Origin: Rhododendron vialii
Taxonomy: Eukaryota; Streptophyta; Magnoliopsida; Ericales; Ericaceae
NCBI RefSeq assembly: GCF_030253575.1
Contig: NC_080561.1
Coordinates: 10,326,501 to 10,390,500 of the forward strand
Reading direction: 5' to 3'
Length of the DNA stretch: 64,000 nt
This document shows positions 45,244 to 59,300 of this stretch, one piece after another. The notes beneath the pieces are model-generated. The model was not told where the DNA came from and did no database searches. It saw nothing but the letters and a program-made list of their open reading frames with translations. Both the position numbers and the translations under genes were made by a program. Each line of letters starts with the position of its first letter. The first letter of the stretch is position 1.

Positions 45244-46456
45244 GTCTTTTGTCTTTTGAACTACTACCAAGTTTCCATGCAGGTGTTGGTATTTATACAG
45301 GAAGGTTCCTGTCTTGTGCTGTGTCCGTCGTACTTTATTAGAAAACAAAATGACAGCTTAATTTGATGAAAATGAAAGTCAGTAAAAGGGCTGTAGATTC
45401 TCTTTTAAATTTTTTTTAAGTCCGCCTTATCTTAATGCATTCAAAACTCTGCACAACGTAACAACCCATTTCAAAGATATTTGAAGCCCGGGAAATGAGC
45501 GGTGGCTGCGTCGAGTGCATTGAGACAACGAGACAGGAATCTTTACCACGGAAGTCCCATGGCATCTTGTAAAAATTAGTAACTGTTTTAATTTTCCATG
45601 GGCTCAAGTGCAGGGTGTGAGGTGCAAGCTGTACTAAATGTTCACATTCATCTAATTTTCATCTCAAGAACATGGAAACACCGGAACATGAATATTCCAA
45701 AATAGATACATCATACAATTTTGAAGTGTAAATTGCATTTACAAGGCGTGTCATGACAGTTCGTGCCTAAAACAAGGACCGTATGCACAGTTCATGTAAT
45801 CTCGGAATACAAACTATCTGGGTATCGAGTGTCTGACACGTTACGTATATATATTTTCTACATTTAATAGTAGCATGGCACTTTGGCGGGACGAGTGCCC
45901 TTTGTCTCCCATTTAACATAGAAATTAATTGAGCATGCATGCAGTAGACCTTTTAATTTTTCCTTTTGGGTTGTCATTACACAAAATGTCTCTATGCTTA
46001 ACATTTGAAAACAGACATGTGAAATCCATCTAAATTATTGGTACCATGTCTAACTGTTTTTTTATGTAGCTGCTTTCCTTGACTGGATCTACTGAAATTT
46101 GTCTTTATCCTAATAAACTAGAAGACATGTTCTAAAATAATACAATAATAATAAACTAGAGGACGTGATTTGTCTTTTTGGAGTTTTGTGCTCTAGCTAA
46201 TTAGTAGTATAACTATTATCTGACGAAAAATTATTTTTTTTATCGTAGCAAAATTTTTTTTTTTATTTTTTATCGTTGCACTTCACATCTTTCCTCGAAA
46301 TGTAAGGCTGAAGCTTCTCGATCCACTCGGTTAGCCGAGCTCGAGCTCATGAACAGAGAAATTCTGTTCATTTACGGTTAGGGAAAGATAATTTTTAAAG
46401 TGTATTTATAAACAAGTGTAATTTTGTTATCAGAAATTAGAATGAACTAACAATAG
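45244..46456. other. Intergenic DNA, nothing recognised
   Basis: AT-rich sequence without a supported gene, hairpin or repeat pair. Confidence 0.4.
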
Positions 46457-46857
46457 CCCCTACTTGGAAATGCAGACAAGTTGAACTGGATAAGATAAGG
46501 TGGGTACAGTGGAGAAACTAACCAATGCCATTTTGCAGCTAGCGGGCTGAACCCCATTAGGCAGATGTTTTTTTTGCACGATCTTCGGCAAGAACTTTCA
46601 AGCTATCTTTTTGCAGGTTAACCAAGGTTGATTGCAGAGATGCACACCAAGCCCATTGCTTAGCCAAACGGGTGTGTTGTTGTCCCCTTTAGCTTCACCG
46701 GTCACACAGGGAACCCCTTTTTGACAGGAGCTGAACATTACTTTTTGTTTACCTAGCTCCCTTCGCTTGTATCTTTTGTTGTTCCCCTTTGCGTTTTATT
46801 TTGTTCTGTAAGTTGTTATCCTTTATCTAATGCATTGCTATCGTGTTTAAAAAAAAA
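46457..46857 (+). mobile_element. 5'-truncated LINE-like insertion
   Basis: About 400 bp ending in an A run (from about 46849), bounded by the direct repeat AACAATAG (46449-46456 and 46858-46865). The 3' part, with GTTCCCCTTTGCG and CTTTATCTAATGCATTGC, looks like a non-LTR retrotransposon tail. No coding region remains. Confidence 0.5.
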
Positions 46858-46937
46858 AACAATAGATATTAGATAGATGTGTGTATGTGGGTATGAGATA
46901 AGGCATTCAAAATTTATGAATATAGAAAGTGATTTTT

Positions 46938-46963
46938 TTTTTTTCCCGGTCAAACGGAAATTC
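46938..46963 (-). repeat. Micro-retroinsertion (T7 CCCGGTCAAACGGAAATTC) with 16-bp target duplication
   Basis: ATAGAAAGTGATTTTT occurs at 46922-46937 and 46964-46979 around an insert whose minus strand reads GAATTTCCGTTTGACCGGG plus A. The core is identical to the insert at 22989-23022. Confidence 0.72.
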
Positions 46964-47162
46964 ATAGAAAGTGATTTTTACTCAAAGGAGTTTGTAGTTA
47001 GACTGGACTTACGATACTCTCTCTCTCTCTCTCTCTCTCTCAATTTAATCTTTTAGGTTTAGATCTATAATTGTTACATGTATCATGGTTGGGATTATCC
47101 CATCCTAAATTATAAACAATACAAAACATTCACACACTGACGAATTCAACCAAAAATGTGGG

Positions 47163-47485
47163 GTGCGTTCGATAAATAATCCATTTGAATTTTATTTTTT
47201 TGTCCTTATTTAAATTTTTTCCACTTTATTATTTTTTCGTCAATTTTTTTGTGAATTATTACTTCGTCATGATAAAAGGAATCTAAAAAGTAAAAAACTA
47301 CGATCGAAACCCAAAAATTCGTCTTTATTCAATAAAATTTGGATTTCAATGGTAATTTTTAAGTTTTTAAATTCCTCTCGTCATGACGACACTATAATCC
47401 ACAAAAAATAACCGCAAAACTAACAAATGCAGAAAAAATTGATTAAGGACAAAAAAAAAAACCACTTTGCTAAATAGGCCTAAGT
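47163..47485. mobile_element. MITE related to the element at 23156-23496
   Basis: It shares the ordered words TTGTCCTTA, AATCTAAAAAGTAAAAA and CTAACAAATGCA with the 23-kb element, and its two ends (GATAAATAATCCA and TGCTAAATAGGCC) are partly complementary. The ends are approximate. Confidence 0.5.
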
Positions 47486-47596
47486 TGCACAATGATAAAC
47501 CCAAAAAGAGATTGTACGTGAAAGGACGTCAGAATTATAGTTTTACATTGGTTGTGCATGAATTGGTGATTAGATGCTCCTCATCACATAGTAATA

Positions 47597-47835
47597 CTCT
47601 CTCCGTCCCTTTTTAAATATCCACTACAATTCTGCGTACCATTTTCAATGGCTCATATATCTTAATGTATATTATGTTTTATGTTTTTAAAATCATTGTG
47701 TTGTAAAAATAATTGAAAATCTATATCAAATAAGATCCATATTATATATTTTTTTAACAATATAAATTGAGAGATATAGCTAATTAAAAATGGCACACAG
47801 AGTTATAGTGAATACTTAAAAAGAGACGGAGGGAG
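47597..47835. mobile_element. Stowaway-type MITE
   Basis: CTCTCTCCGTCCCTTTTTA at the left and, reversed, CTCCCTCCGTCTCTTTTTA at the right. TA flanks the left side (47595-47596) and CA, probably a mutated TA, the right. Confidence 0.75.
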
Positions 47836-47839
47836 CAAC

Positions 47840-50800
47840 ATAAGTTTTTGGATTAAATATAATACAAGTTACATAGAAACCCAGATCGAGCAGCACCAGT
47901 TCCGACATTTCAATTCACCAGGAAAGGCTTTTTGTCATTTTTTTTTTTTTTTTTGGTGCTATTCCATCCAGTTCCCTAAGAACACAAATGACATAATACA
48001 AGTCTCAAGGCACTGCATGCTGCGGCTACAATTTTCAAAGAACAAAAAAACAATGGAAGCTACTCCGATATTGCAGTTCCAAAAAAAATTTTGCCGTTCA
48101 AAAAACCAAGAAAATTCTAAAATCGGCCCAAATGGACTGACAATAATAAACGTGTGAATGTATATTAAATGGTATAAAAAGTACACAGAAATATATATTT
48201 TCCTTGTATTTTAGTGTATTTATCGTCAATCCAGTAGACTGACAATAGCAAAACCGCAAACAAAATATTCTAATATCGAGTAATTATTGTCTTTTGGGCA
48301 TTGCAACATAGCGTTCCAAGTCTTAAATATGTGACGGTAAAGAGAGTTGGAGCAATAGGTGGTGTTACCCAGAAGCATCCAATAATTTTTTGAGTAGTAT
48401 GGTCCATGAAATCCAATACATGAAACTCCCATGAAATATAAACAATTTTCATGAATAGTTTTATGTATTGGATTTCCTGGATCCTAACACTTTTGTATAT
48501 CTAAAAAAATTAGGTTTTACCATGCTGTTTCAAGATTGATTTTGAGAGCTCAATCAAGATGAATTTTGAAAGGGGGCCTCTCCAATTTAAAAAAAAAAAT
48601 AAATTCATCCAGTTGTCTATTTAGGAGTCTTTCCAAATCCACTTTGATGATCGCAACGGTTAATTATGTCAGAAAATTCTTTGAAAAGTTCAATTATGTC
48701 AAAAGTCATGTTAATGAATATCAAGAAACAAGATTTTTATTTTTTGAAAAAACTGAGTTTCAATATAATGTGTCAACCTATTTTTTAAAAAATTATATTG
48801 ATTGATATTGATCGACATGACTCTTTTGACAAGCTCTACAAACCAAACAATTCTAATTATCAAAATGAATACTCCAAGAAACAGGCACGAAAAAGAAAAA
48901 AGATTGAACTGGTTCATTACTTTATTTTAAAACCCCTTATGTTAAGGACAATAATTATGCAACCCCCCAAGTAAACTAAATATCCTATAATTCCAATTCA
49001 TCTTCCACTTTATTTTCACAAGCCAACTATAATTCCTATAATTACAATTTAAAAATCACTTCACTTGGAAATTATCATCTATCCAAACGAATCCTTATTT
49101 TTTGCTGCAATAAATAAACATTGCCTGGCATGGAGAGTCCATTACTCACATGCAAAGTCTGGAGAGAAAATATACAAATTTAGTTTGCAGGAGATGTATC
49201 TGAAAACTTTGGACTAAACAAAATCAACCTTCAACACTCACATATTTAAGCATCGAAATTAGCTGTAGATACCGGGCTTGAATTGCGCGATCCGTGGGTC
49301 AAAACTAAAATTAGTCAAACTGCAACTTCCATACATAAATGAAACCGTAAAAAGAGAACCACAATTTGCTGTTCGTATGAACTAATTATTGAGTACACTC
49401 GGAGTATTAGTATATCCCAATGCTTGCGTGGTACTCTCAACAAATGAATTATCACATATCCGGACAATGTGGGTTTTACCACTTGTCTCCCGACAAAAGT
49501 GACTACCGCTATTTTAACACAAATTTGCCGCTGCAAGATTGGTTAGGAGTACCACGAGAAATCATTTTAGTAACTTTACTAGTATGTGATGAAGAATCAT
49601 AAAGTATTTCCAGGATACGAACTTGAAGCCACTTTACAGCACTCTGTAATTTAAGCTTTTACAAAAGAGATAAGGCAAGTTGAGGGTCTTGAGTGCTTTC
49701 ACAAGGTCAACAAAAATACCTCAAAAGTTGGCTCTACTAATAAAGCATTCCCCAAATTTCACTGGTTCTTTTCCCAGTGCTTGTTTTTCAAATGCTAAAA
49801 TGAAAGTAATGCAAAAATGCAGAGCCGAAAGGTAATAAACTTAGAACTTTCTCAAGCAAGGCACTTCAAACCAAGACAGTTCATATAGTCAATGGAAACA
49901 TGTACTCATAACACCCAAAAGATAACGAAATGGAGTTGCTTGACAAAATTTGATGACAAGTTACCATAAGCTAAGTTATATTCCATTTTCCACAGCATAT
50001 GGAGTTTGAGATTCCATTATTTAGACATTAGACTACGAATCTAAAATGAACTAAGCTACTCGAGCTAAATTCGCGGTTAGCTCCACTAAAAACTCAGACT
50101 GAATCAGCTCGTGATACTAAGAACCCAAGCTTGAGTCCATATTAAACGTCGTTTGTTTTCTGTGCTAGACTCAAATTTGGTTCGACAAGTTAATAAGCCC
50201 TATGACTATAATTACTCAGAGTGTTCGTCTGGTAATGCGCTCAATTAAATCTCGTTCTAGATTTCAACGACAAATACCAAAATGAAAATGAAAAACAAGG
50301 CAATCTTGTTAAACAAGTAAATGAACACTTTGAATCAATAACTATGCAAGCCGATAAAATAAAAATAAAAATAAATAAAAAACATCAATAACTATGTAGT
50401 ATCAAACAAGTCGAGAGGCACGCAAGCTGGTCCGAACATCAGGTTATCAAAAAAAAAAAAAAGGCCCTAGACTCAGCTCAGTCCGGCACGTTTACAAGAC
50501 TGTGTCAACCTCCCTAGTCCCTAGAGCCATGTGTACTTGTGCTTATCTTTGTATTGTCAATCTGGCCGATTCAATGGAAAGTAAAAAAGTAAGGCTAGTT
50601 AGGTGTGAGTTTGCCTATAAGATGGTACAAAAAAACAATAAAGATACAAAAAAACCAGAGTTTACATCGAGTTATAGTAATTGGTGGAATATAATGAAGG
50701 GGGATTCCACTTCTTGGACTGCACTACTGACCTGCACATGGTTTATCCTCTTTTGAGCAGGAATTCCAGCAGATAGCCAAATGGGATTTTGGACAGGTGG

Positions 50801-51100
50801 CTGATTCCCTACACTACAACTGTGAAAACTTCTTTCGATTGGTCTCAAGACATGAATACCAACCCCATGAAGTAGTGGAGGAAAAAGCTTGGTCAAAGGG
50901 AATCTGTCTCCCAATTTGTGAGCAAGTTTTGTTTTTGTACTCTCAGCTAAGTACCTCTTTCATCCTATATATCATATTTCTATTCTCGACACGTATTACA
51001 ATGTCAGATCAAGAGGAAAACCCTTTATTTTCTTAATCTGGGTGCTCTGAATGTTCCCCATACACAACAAACTATTCTTTCTCATCACATGACCAAAATA
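47840..51100. other. Intergenic DNA, no supported gene
   Basis: Long AT-rich stretch. Reading frames are short and without recognisable domains. An A run lies at about 50449-50462. I see no clear element boundaries. Confidence 0.4.
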
Positions 51101-51171
51101 TCTCTCTCTCTCTCTCTCTCTCTGATAAAGAATGTTTTGCACCATCCTGCATCGTTACGACTCCAACTAAT

Positions 51172-51216
<45 letters not shown>

Positions 51217-51341
51217 AAGAATGTTTTGCAACATCCTGCATCGTTACGACTCCAACTAATGTCATCTCTCTCTCTCTCTCTCTCTCTCTGATAAAGAATG
51301 TTTTGCACCATCCTGCATCGTTACGACTCCAACTAATGTCA
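51101..51341. repeat. Compound satellite: three 53-bp units separated by CT microsatellites
   Basis: Units at 51123-51175, 51212-51264 and 51289-51341 start TGATAAAGAATGTTTTGC and end CCAACTAATGTCA; the middle unit differs from the first at one base seen. CT runs precede each unit (51101-51122, 51176-51211, 51265-51288). Confidence 0.9.
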
Positions 51342-51621
51342 GTACTCTTTTTTTTCTGAAGGTCTATCTTAATTCAATCGAAACAAAGGGCCTAAGCATC
51401 AAATCGAATCTTAAACTACAGACTTGGTGGTTCTAGTCATCCAAAATTCTAACTAACTACTTAGTTTTGTTTACTAGCAATGGATCCATCCTTCAAGAAG
51501 GTTATGTTTTTGATTGCTGAGCAAAAAAAAGGTTGTGTTTGAGGTAGTGGTCCTCTCAACCCATGATCCGGCCAAACTGATGAGCACAAAATTCTGATAA
51601 CCTAATGTTAAGGTTGGAGAT

Positions 51622-52392
51622 GGTTGTCAAAATTGTATGATTCACGATACGATTTGCGATTCAATTCACGATTCACGCAAAAACGATACGAATCAATAGG
51701 TGAATCAAGATTTATGTACAATCGGTGGTGAATTATACAATTCACGATTCACGCAAAAACAATGCGAATCTATAGGTGAGTCAAGGTTTACCACAATTGC
51801 GTTAGACTAATATGAACCCACATTTGCAATTCGCCTTAATTTTTCTCGTAGGAAAGCAAGATTATAAGATAATATACTATTAAGTACAAAAATTCTTATT
51901 CCCATACAAAATTTGTTAATATTGGTATTTATTCTAATTCGGAGCATGTTAACCTTTTTTTCCTCGGTCTTCTTAAAGATTAAAAATCACTTTACAAGTT
52001 AGATATCTTATACTGATGAGTTATGCATTTTATTTTGGTAAAATTTTCATATTTTGTTACAATGTGAGTCAATAGATGTGCTCAACGTCTTTAAAATGTT
52101 ATAATTTTAATTTGCTAGATGGTAATTATACAAGTAACTCTGAATATTGTTGAGGATAATATCTATATGGATGCGTTGTCTCACTTATTAGACAATGTCA
52201 TCATCAACTAATATAGAAAACAAACTATAATATAGATTTAAGCTTACAATTTTTAATGTTACAATGTATCTTTATTATGTAGGTGCGCAGATACATTTTC
52301 CAATGTAGTTGAAAAAATTGGACCAAATCGTTACGATTCACGATTCGAAAAAGAGGTTGATTCTATTCAAGATTTGACTACCTTTGACAACC
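51622..52392. mobile_element. Non-autonomous element with GGTTGTCAAA ends
   Basis: GGTTGTCAAA at the left and TTTGACAACC at the right. GATTCACGATTC words occur near both ends, and a 45-bp direct repeat (CACGATTCACGCAAAAAC and following) stands at about 51667 and 51745. The superfamily is not settled. Confidence 0.55.
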
Positions 52393-54300
52393 TACCACAG
52401 GAATTTCTGCTCTAATATGAATCAGCTTTACAATTAAAAGTTCTATTTAACTATTGCTTTTCTTCCTTCTGGATGAATTCGACCATATATGAAGCACCGA
52501 TAGCTGAATTATTTGCCGTATCTGTGTTGAGGAAGCCTAGCACACCGACATGCCGGGGACACTCAGGGATATGTATGGAGCGTGTCCAATCACTTGATTC
52601 ACTTATACTAATAAAATTCAAGCAGGGACGCATAGGGGACACGTGTGAGGACACAACATGGTGTCACTTCATAATATAAAGAACTTATATTAAGGGTTAA
52701 AAACTCTAACAAACTTATAAAGAATAGAAATTTTAACAATGTTTGTTTCTATTCTACTACTTGGTGTTGGTTTTCATTAATGTTGGGTCTTTGTGGATAC
52801 ATTAATCGCATACCTAACGATACAAAAATATAACATATATCCATACATTTAGTTTTGTTGTTTCCTACCATGTCTGTGTTCCCTTTTATTTAGAACTGCC
52901 ATGTCATGTCTCCGTATTTGTGTCATATCAATACTTTTATGACCGAAGCCTGTACGACAAGAGGAGAATAATGTTGGAGCCGTTTATGAAATGTTCTATC
53001 TGCAGCTACGAAACTTTGTTATGCCTCATTAAAAGGAGGTCATTGTTGCATCACTTATACTCACAACGCTAACTAGACACAACGGGAGATTACTCCAGAC
53101 AAAACCAAAAGATAACAACCTTCCTCCTTTTGCAACGAATGCTGAAAGGTGAAACTCCAAGTTGCAGTCAACTAGGCCAATCCACATTGGCAGTCAATCT
53201 ATTATGTTCAGTTGAGAATTAACAATTTTACATCAACCTGATTAAGGTCACCAATTTGTTCAACTTATTTTCACATTTAATTACTAGTCGACTACCATGA
53301 TCGGCCACTACTTTACATGGATAGAGTTGAACTGATGGTGGTTTGGAATTCAAGATGAAAGTGGCATAGATAATGACAGTGTGTCAGTGACAAAGGACCT
53401 AAAAAATTTGAATGAAGTTAAAATTCTAAGGCATCCATGAGGCAGAGCTCAGGATGACGTGTCTATCAACTCTTATCAATCTAGAACTTCAACGGTTGAA
53501 CTTAAATGGCTCGCTATGTTACATGGATCCTTCTAAATGTGCAAAGGCACTCGGATAAAAGAGTATGGGATCCTTGTCCGACATTTTTAGTCGGACATTC
53601 ACTTAGCAATTTCTAATTGGAGTTTACCATGAACTAGGCATAGGACTCCTACATTATGGATGAAATGCCCCAAGGCACCTTTTAATCACCCACCATTCAA
53701 CCAATTAAATAAAATAATCTGAATATTTTGGCTTGTCCCTGTGTCCTTGAGATCAAACTTAAATGAATTCAACCCTTAGATCTATACCCGCACTGAGCAC
53801 ACATACCCAAGTCAATGATGAGTTGATAAGATAGATGGCCAGTATAGACTTTGAAGTCATGAGAATCCTAGTATGTAAAAGTATTCATCACAGCCATCTT
53901 TTCCTTATCGAGTTAAACTTACCTTTTCTAATCCATATACGTTATGATATTACCCTAGTCGTTAACCATGTAAATTTTTTTAAAGATAGATAAAATATGA
54001 TTCACCAAACTTTTTTTTTTTCAGAGCTGTAGGCTTTTATTTTTGTTTAGCTGTAGGGCACATAAACAATGTCCTAGCAAATTAGTTCCCAGCAGTTTTG
54101 ATTAAAGGGGCACAAATGCTTATTATGTCCTAGCAAATAGAAGCAAAAAATTTCAGCTGATTCAAATGGCAATTCAATGTCGTAATAATACAATCACAAA
54201 TTAGATATTAGGATTCTATAGTATTGTCAGTTAGTGGAAGCCAAAAGTCCCCTAGTTAGTTAGAACCAAAAGAAAGAACAGAAAAACACATTAATATGAT
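52393..54300. other. Intergenic DNA downstream of RAD54
   Basis: No gene is supported. The RAD54 stop codon overlaps an AATAAA word on the minus strand (CAATAAATC at 54300), and its polyadenylation region should lie just below. Confidence 0.4.
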
Positions 54301-56273
54301 TTATTGAAAATCGTCAAGGTCTATAGTTTCAGGAGACAATCTTTTCCGAGGTAATTGATTTTCAAGAGAGAGTTTAGGCTCTAATGCTACATGCAGTGTA
54401 CCTTTTAGAGAACTTATCGCTGATTTCAAATTTGACCTTTGCAAAGGCTTGCAAGAAGCGGGTAGCATGCTCCGGACAGGACCAACACTAGAAGAAACTG
54501 ATGGTGATGAGAGTCGTTTTGATGAGGACATGGTGATTTGTCTCAGGTTTTCCTTTGAACAGGACTCATTCTTATTTCCTTCTACTCCATGGTTCTTTGG
54601 GCTTTGAACTGATTCCACAGGAACAAGCTTCCCATCTATTTGATTTGTGAAAACAAATGTAACCTGCAAAAACACACAATATGTGAGATCTAGGTAGTCT
54701 ACCTCTTGGCATGAGAACATTGACTATCACAAGAAAATGCTCACCACATTAAGAGTGATCTATGTTTCATTCTTAAGAAAGTGTATGGAACAATATGTTA
54801 CATCCATATAACTGCTAAAAGCAAAATAAGCTAACTCATCCAAACAAGCAGATGCAATTATCAGAGTCTAGACTTGAACATTTTATTGATGAGTGATTGG
54901 TGTGAATGATTTTCTCAGATTGGTATCCGCACATGATATGTTTTATGTACTAAAAACCAAGAGGCTATGACTTGTGTTGTCTGTTATTTCACTTCCATCA
55001 GACCACGGCATGAAACGGCACTTAAAAGGAATGGCACATTCATCAATTTTGCAAAACTTTGAAATGATCGTTCCACCTAAACCTGGGTTGACACATCACT
55101 AAGACTCATGCATGAGTTCGTATCAACTATCTCATCTCATCTCTCAGGCAAACAAAAAAAGATGCATTACTCAACTGTGAAAATTTTCTACGTTCAGCCT
55201 TTCAAAGCCTCTTTTTTTTTTTTTTTTTGATCTGCCTTTCAAAGCCAATTTAATGTTAATGGTTAGCATATGAAGGGTCTTCTGTAATATTGAAGGAAGC
55301 AATACAAATCCTAATCCATAGTATTCCACTCTATAAGAAAATGTAATCTCTTAGCACCTCCTGTCCAGCTGAAGCTTGAAAAATAGCATCAGGCACTGAT
55401 GACGTGAAGAAATGATGCCCCCAACTACCTAAATCCTCTTCCAGAGGAGTTCCCACCTGAAAAAATAAGCCAAAGAATTTTCAAAGAGGATCTCCAAAAC
55501 ATGAATATTAGTTATGTCAAACATAAATTTAACACCAAAATTTGTAGTCCAGTAACCTCAACTAACCTGTTTCTCTGAGCTTCTTAACTTATGCAAGCAC
55601 CCTGAGAGGCTAGCAAATCCTCCTATATCCTCTTGCTCTGATTGACAAATTTCATTTGTTGCTCTGACACCATCAACATCGTTTCCTTTGTCATGCCCAT
55701 CATCTACCATTGCGTCATAGTGTTGACAACGGATGCAGCTCATCTTTTCATGAATTTCAGATCTAAGGCGCATAAACGGGCAAATATTGAGAAAGAAGGT
55801 ATAGCTCAACATTGTTTAATAACGATCTCATCAGAGCATGAATACGTGGACGACATATTTCAATCCACAATTGAAAGGAACCCAAACTGGTAAGAAACCG
55901 GGAAGCTTGTTCTGAAAAGAGAGATTCAAGCCAGTCTAGTTTTGGTTCATTAGTTCCATGTTAAAACGAAATATATCACAGATTGTCCGATGCTAAGGCA
56001 AAACTTACAGTGTTTCCTCACAAAATTTGAAAGCAGTGAATACCATGTCACCAAGGCATAGATCACTGGGTTCTGTTTACTAATCCAATGTGAGCAGATA
56101 AATTCTTCATATTAAGGACATAAGCACTTAATGATTAGACTGTCCCCAAGGCAAAACTCACTGTACTTCCTAAAGGAATTTGGAAACCTGTATTTTCTCT
56201 AATCATATTTTACTTGAGTATGTTAAAGAATGGCAAATACAGTTAGGTTAAAGCTTGTTAAGAAGAAGAAAGC

Positions 56274-56309
<36 letters not shown>

Positions 56310-59300
56310 AGAAGCTTTTGGCATATAATACAGATAATGTTCCTTCTCCTCTTAAGTTTACGTTGTCTATCTCCACTTAATGAAGCCTAAAAGTGATTTT
56401 CTTCAGCGAGTCATTGGTTGAAAAGTTGCCATCTCATACAGATGATTATCCCATAATACGTTCTGACATGAAGCACTTACCTCACATTCTCATGGAACGT
56501 GAACAAATCTCGCAATTCTTCTGCTGAGAGAAAGTTCCCCTGTCATTACAACTCTTGGTGTTACACATTTGAAGGCATTTTTAACAGCAAAGAGGATGTA
56601 TCAGAACAAGTACCTGTGCCGTTGTTCTCTCTGTTTGCTCGTGCTGAATAACTTTTTGAAGCCCTTCTTTTGACATCTGACGCTGGTATACCTGCCCAAG
56701 ATCAGTGTAGTACTTGAAACTTAGATAAATCACTCATTCATGCTTTAACCGGTACCTAAACGCAAGAGAGGGAAAAGAAAGTTATAACATTGACTAAATT
56801 TCTGCAGTGTTAACACCTTTTCTTCAATTGTTCCAGTACTCAAAAATCTATAGATATACACTCTCTTTTTTTGCCCATCTCTCCAGATTCTTGCAGCAGC
56901 CTGCATATGGGTTGAAGACAAAATAAAACAAAATCAAGCAACAACCAAAAGGATTTAATGGAAAAAAACATTGGCTTATTTTTCAACTAACGTCAATTCC
57001 AGTACAAGGATCTAGGGTAAGTGATTACTTGTTTGTCATTGGCAGGATTCCAATCAGGATCAAACAAGACAAGTCGATTCCCACCTATCAAATTGAGGCC
57101 ACAACCACCAGCCTTGCTGCTCAAGAGAAAGACAAACTCATCCTGCCAGATGCAAATTGAACTTGTTATACGAAGTGACCTTAGTTATCGCAGCACAATC
57201 AAACAATGGACCAAAAGTTAGGTACCTTCGAAAAGTCATTAAAGCTGTTCACCAGCTTTTGCCTTTTACTGATTGATGTAGCTCCATCAAGTCTCAAAAC
57301 CGGATATCTTCTTTCCCGACACAATTGGGCAAAAAGGTCCAGCGTCTGATGAATTAAGATTAGTATTTTAAAACACAAAGACTGATGATATTCAAGTGAA
57401 CATTACGTTTTTTGTAAATAAGACGATGACTTGCATAGCCGTAAGTACTTTCATAGACACACACACAAAAAAAAAAAAACAACAATTTCAACGACAGAAA
57501 CATTACATTTGATCCATTTTCCTTAATGCAGAAACTGCAAACCGTGACAATTTGACAAAACCAATTTGTTTTGTGGGAGATAAAAAGCATAACCCATTGA
57601 AACATTGTTCAACTTGTACTTAAGTCTACAAGTTTCTTTAGCTTGCAAGACACTCTATCTAAGACCAACCTGTGTGTAGTTTGACACCAGAACAATTCGG
57701 TCATCTGTTCTCTGACGCAAGTGGGCTAGTAAGCGGGCTAAGACGTGCATCTTTCCAGAGAGTTCAACCCAAGAACCGTAACCACCAGTCCAAGATCCAG
57801 ATCTAACAGAACAGACAGTTCCTCCATGATCAGAATAATGAACGAAATAATACAGGAAACGTGGGGAATAGAATGACTTACCTTCCGGAGAACATTTCTG
57901 GAGGGAAGAAGCGTAAACAATCCTCAAATCCTGATGTTCCAGGACTCCCACTTTTCATAGTATCATAGATTAGCTTCAAAATTAAACTACCTTGTATTAG
58001 AACCATTAACTCATAGTAAACACAATCAATAAGTACAAAGGGAATACATCACAATGTCCATAGTAACAAGGAGTAGAGAGCAAGCCTAGAGGGCCTCGGA
58101 ATCAAATCCAACACCAGCATTCTCAAATCAATCAATTAAATATCAGAAATTATAGTTAATGGACATTAGACTTTTCAAAGAAACCAATGCCATGACTACG
58201 TTAAGGATCAGAACTCTACCTGGCATGACACCGGGAAGTCCAAGGATAAGATTATATACTAGCAGAAAAATTTGCCAAAAACATATAATAAATCCTTATA
58301 CATAAAAGATCAAAATAATCATCACTGACTTCACAATAGGGTCATCCTAGATTCTCGAGAATGAGACTACAAATGGCATAGGTGTTGGCAACTAAAGAGC
58401 ATCTGGACATCTTGTGAAAAAAGTGCATCTCATATAGATGGAAAATCCCATAACTGTCCAGCATGATAAGAACTCAAAATACAACACAAGGAATGCTCCA
58501 AAGTTGAGTTTCTTCACTCGCTCTCCTTCTAAACCTGTTGACCTTTGTTCAAACTTTGAGAGAGAATACCTGTATGACAGCTTTGCAGAAATGCATTTGG
58601 TGACCTTGGCCGACATTTACTTCTACCCATGATTTCCAACACTTAGAAACTAAAGATACAAAAACAGATGTTTTTTATGATAGAAAAAAAAAATCGTCCC
58701 TCAAATATTTCAACATTCAAGTTCCTGAGAATGCTTAAGAAGAAATTTTGTACGATGTACTGTAGGGATCCGAAAAGATTTCAACATCCCTATAGTGCAT
58801 TTCCTTTCCCACCCCAAGATAGAATACTTGTGACTTGTGAGAGCAAATAGAAAATCTTACTTATTTGTACTTTTGCAACTAGGGGTCCATTTACTCGTTC
58901 ATATTGTACTAACTTTCTTACATTCGTTTCTTATACAGAGGATAAAGTCCTCGAAAAACAAAACAAAAACTTAACAGATATTATTCTTCCAGATGATTAT
59001 ACCTTGGGATGATTGCAAAGCTTCTTAAGAGCTGTAATATAAGCCAAGATCTTTGATTGCTTCACTTCTTCTGTAATTGCTCGCTTAACCTGTATTTTAG
59101 GGTAAGCAAAACAAGAAGTAACTACCTTCAAGTTCCTATTGTCATACTTTTGTGCACGTCTCCAAAAGTTATTAGATAAAGATGAGAAATTACATTTTTT
59201 GAATGTACGAAATGGTTGTACAATTCTGATTGGAGAGGAGTCAATTTGCAACAAACAACTTCAACTATCTGCAAGCACAGTTAGAAATTAGGACGAGGTT

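Noticed and set aside
49315..49602. Overlapping short frames on both strands
   Set aside because: No domain, ordinary length for chance frames, no nearby promoter or splice support.
51072..51311. Repeat array with regular spacing, CRISPR-like at first sight
   Set aside because: The spacers are CT microsatellites, there are only three units, and the setting is a plant nuclear genome.
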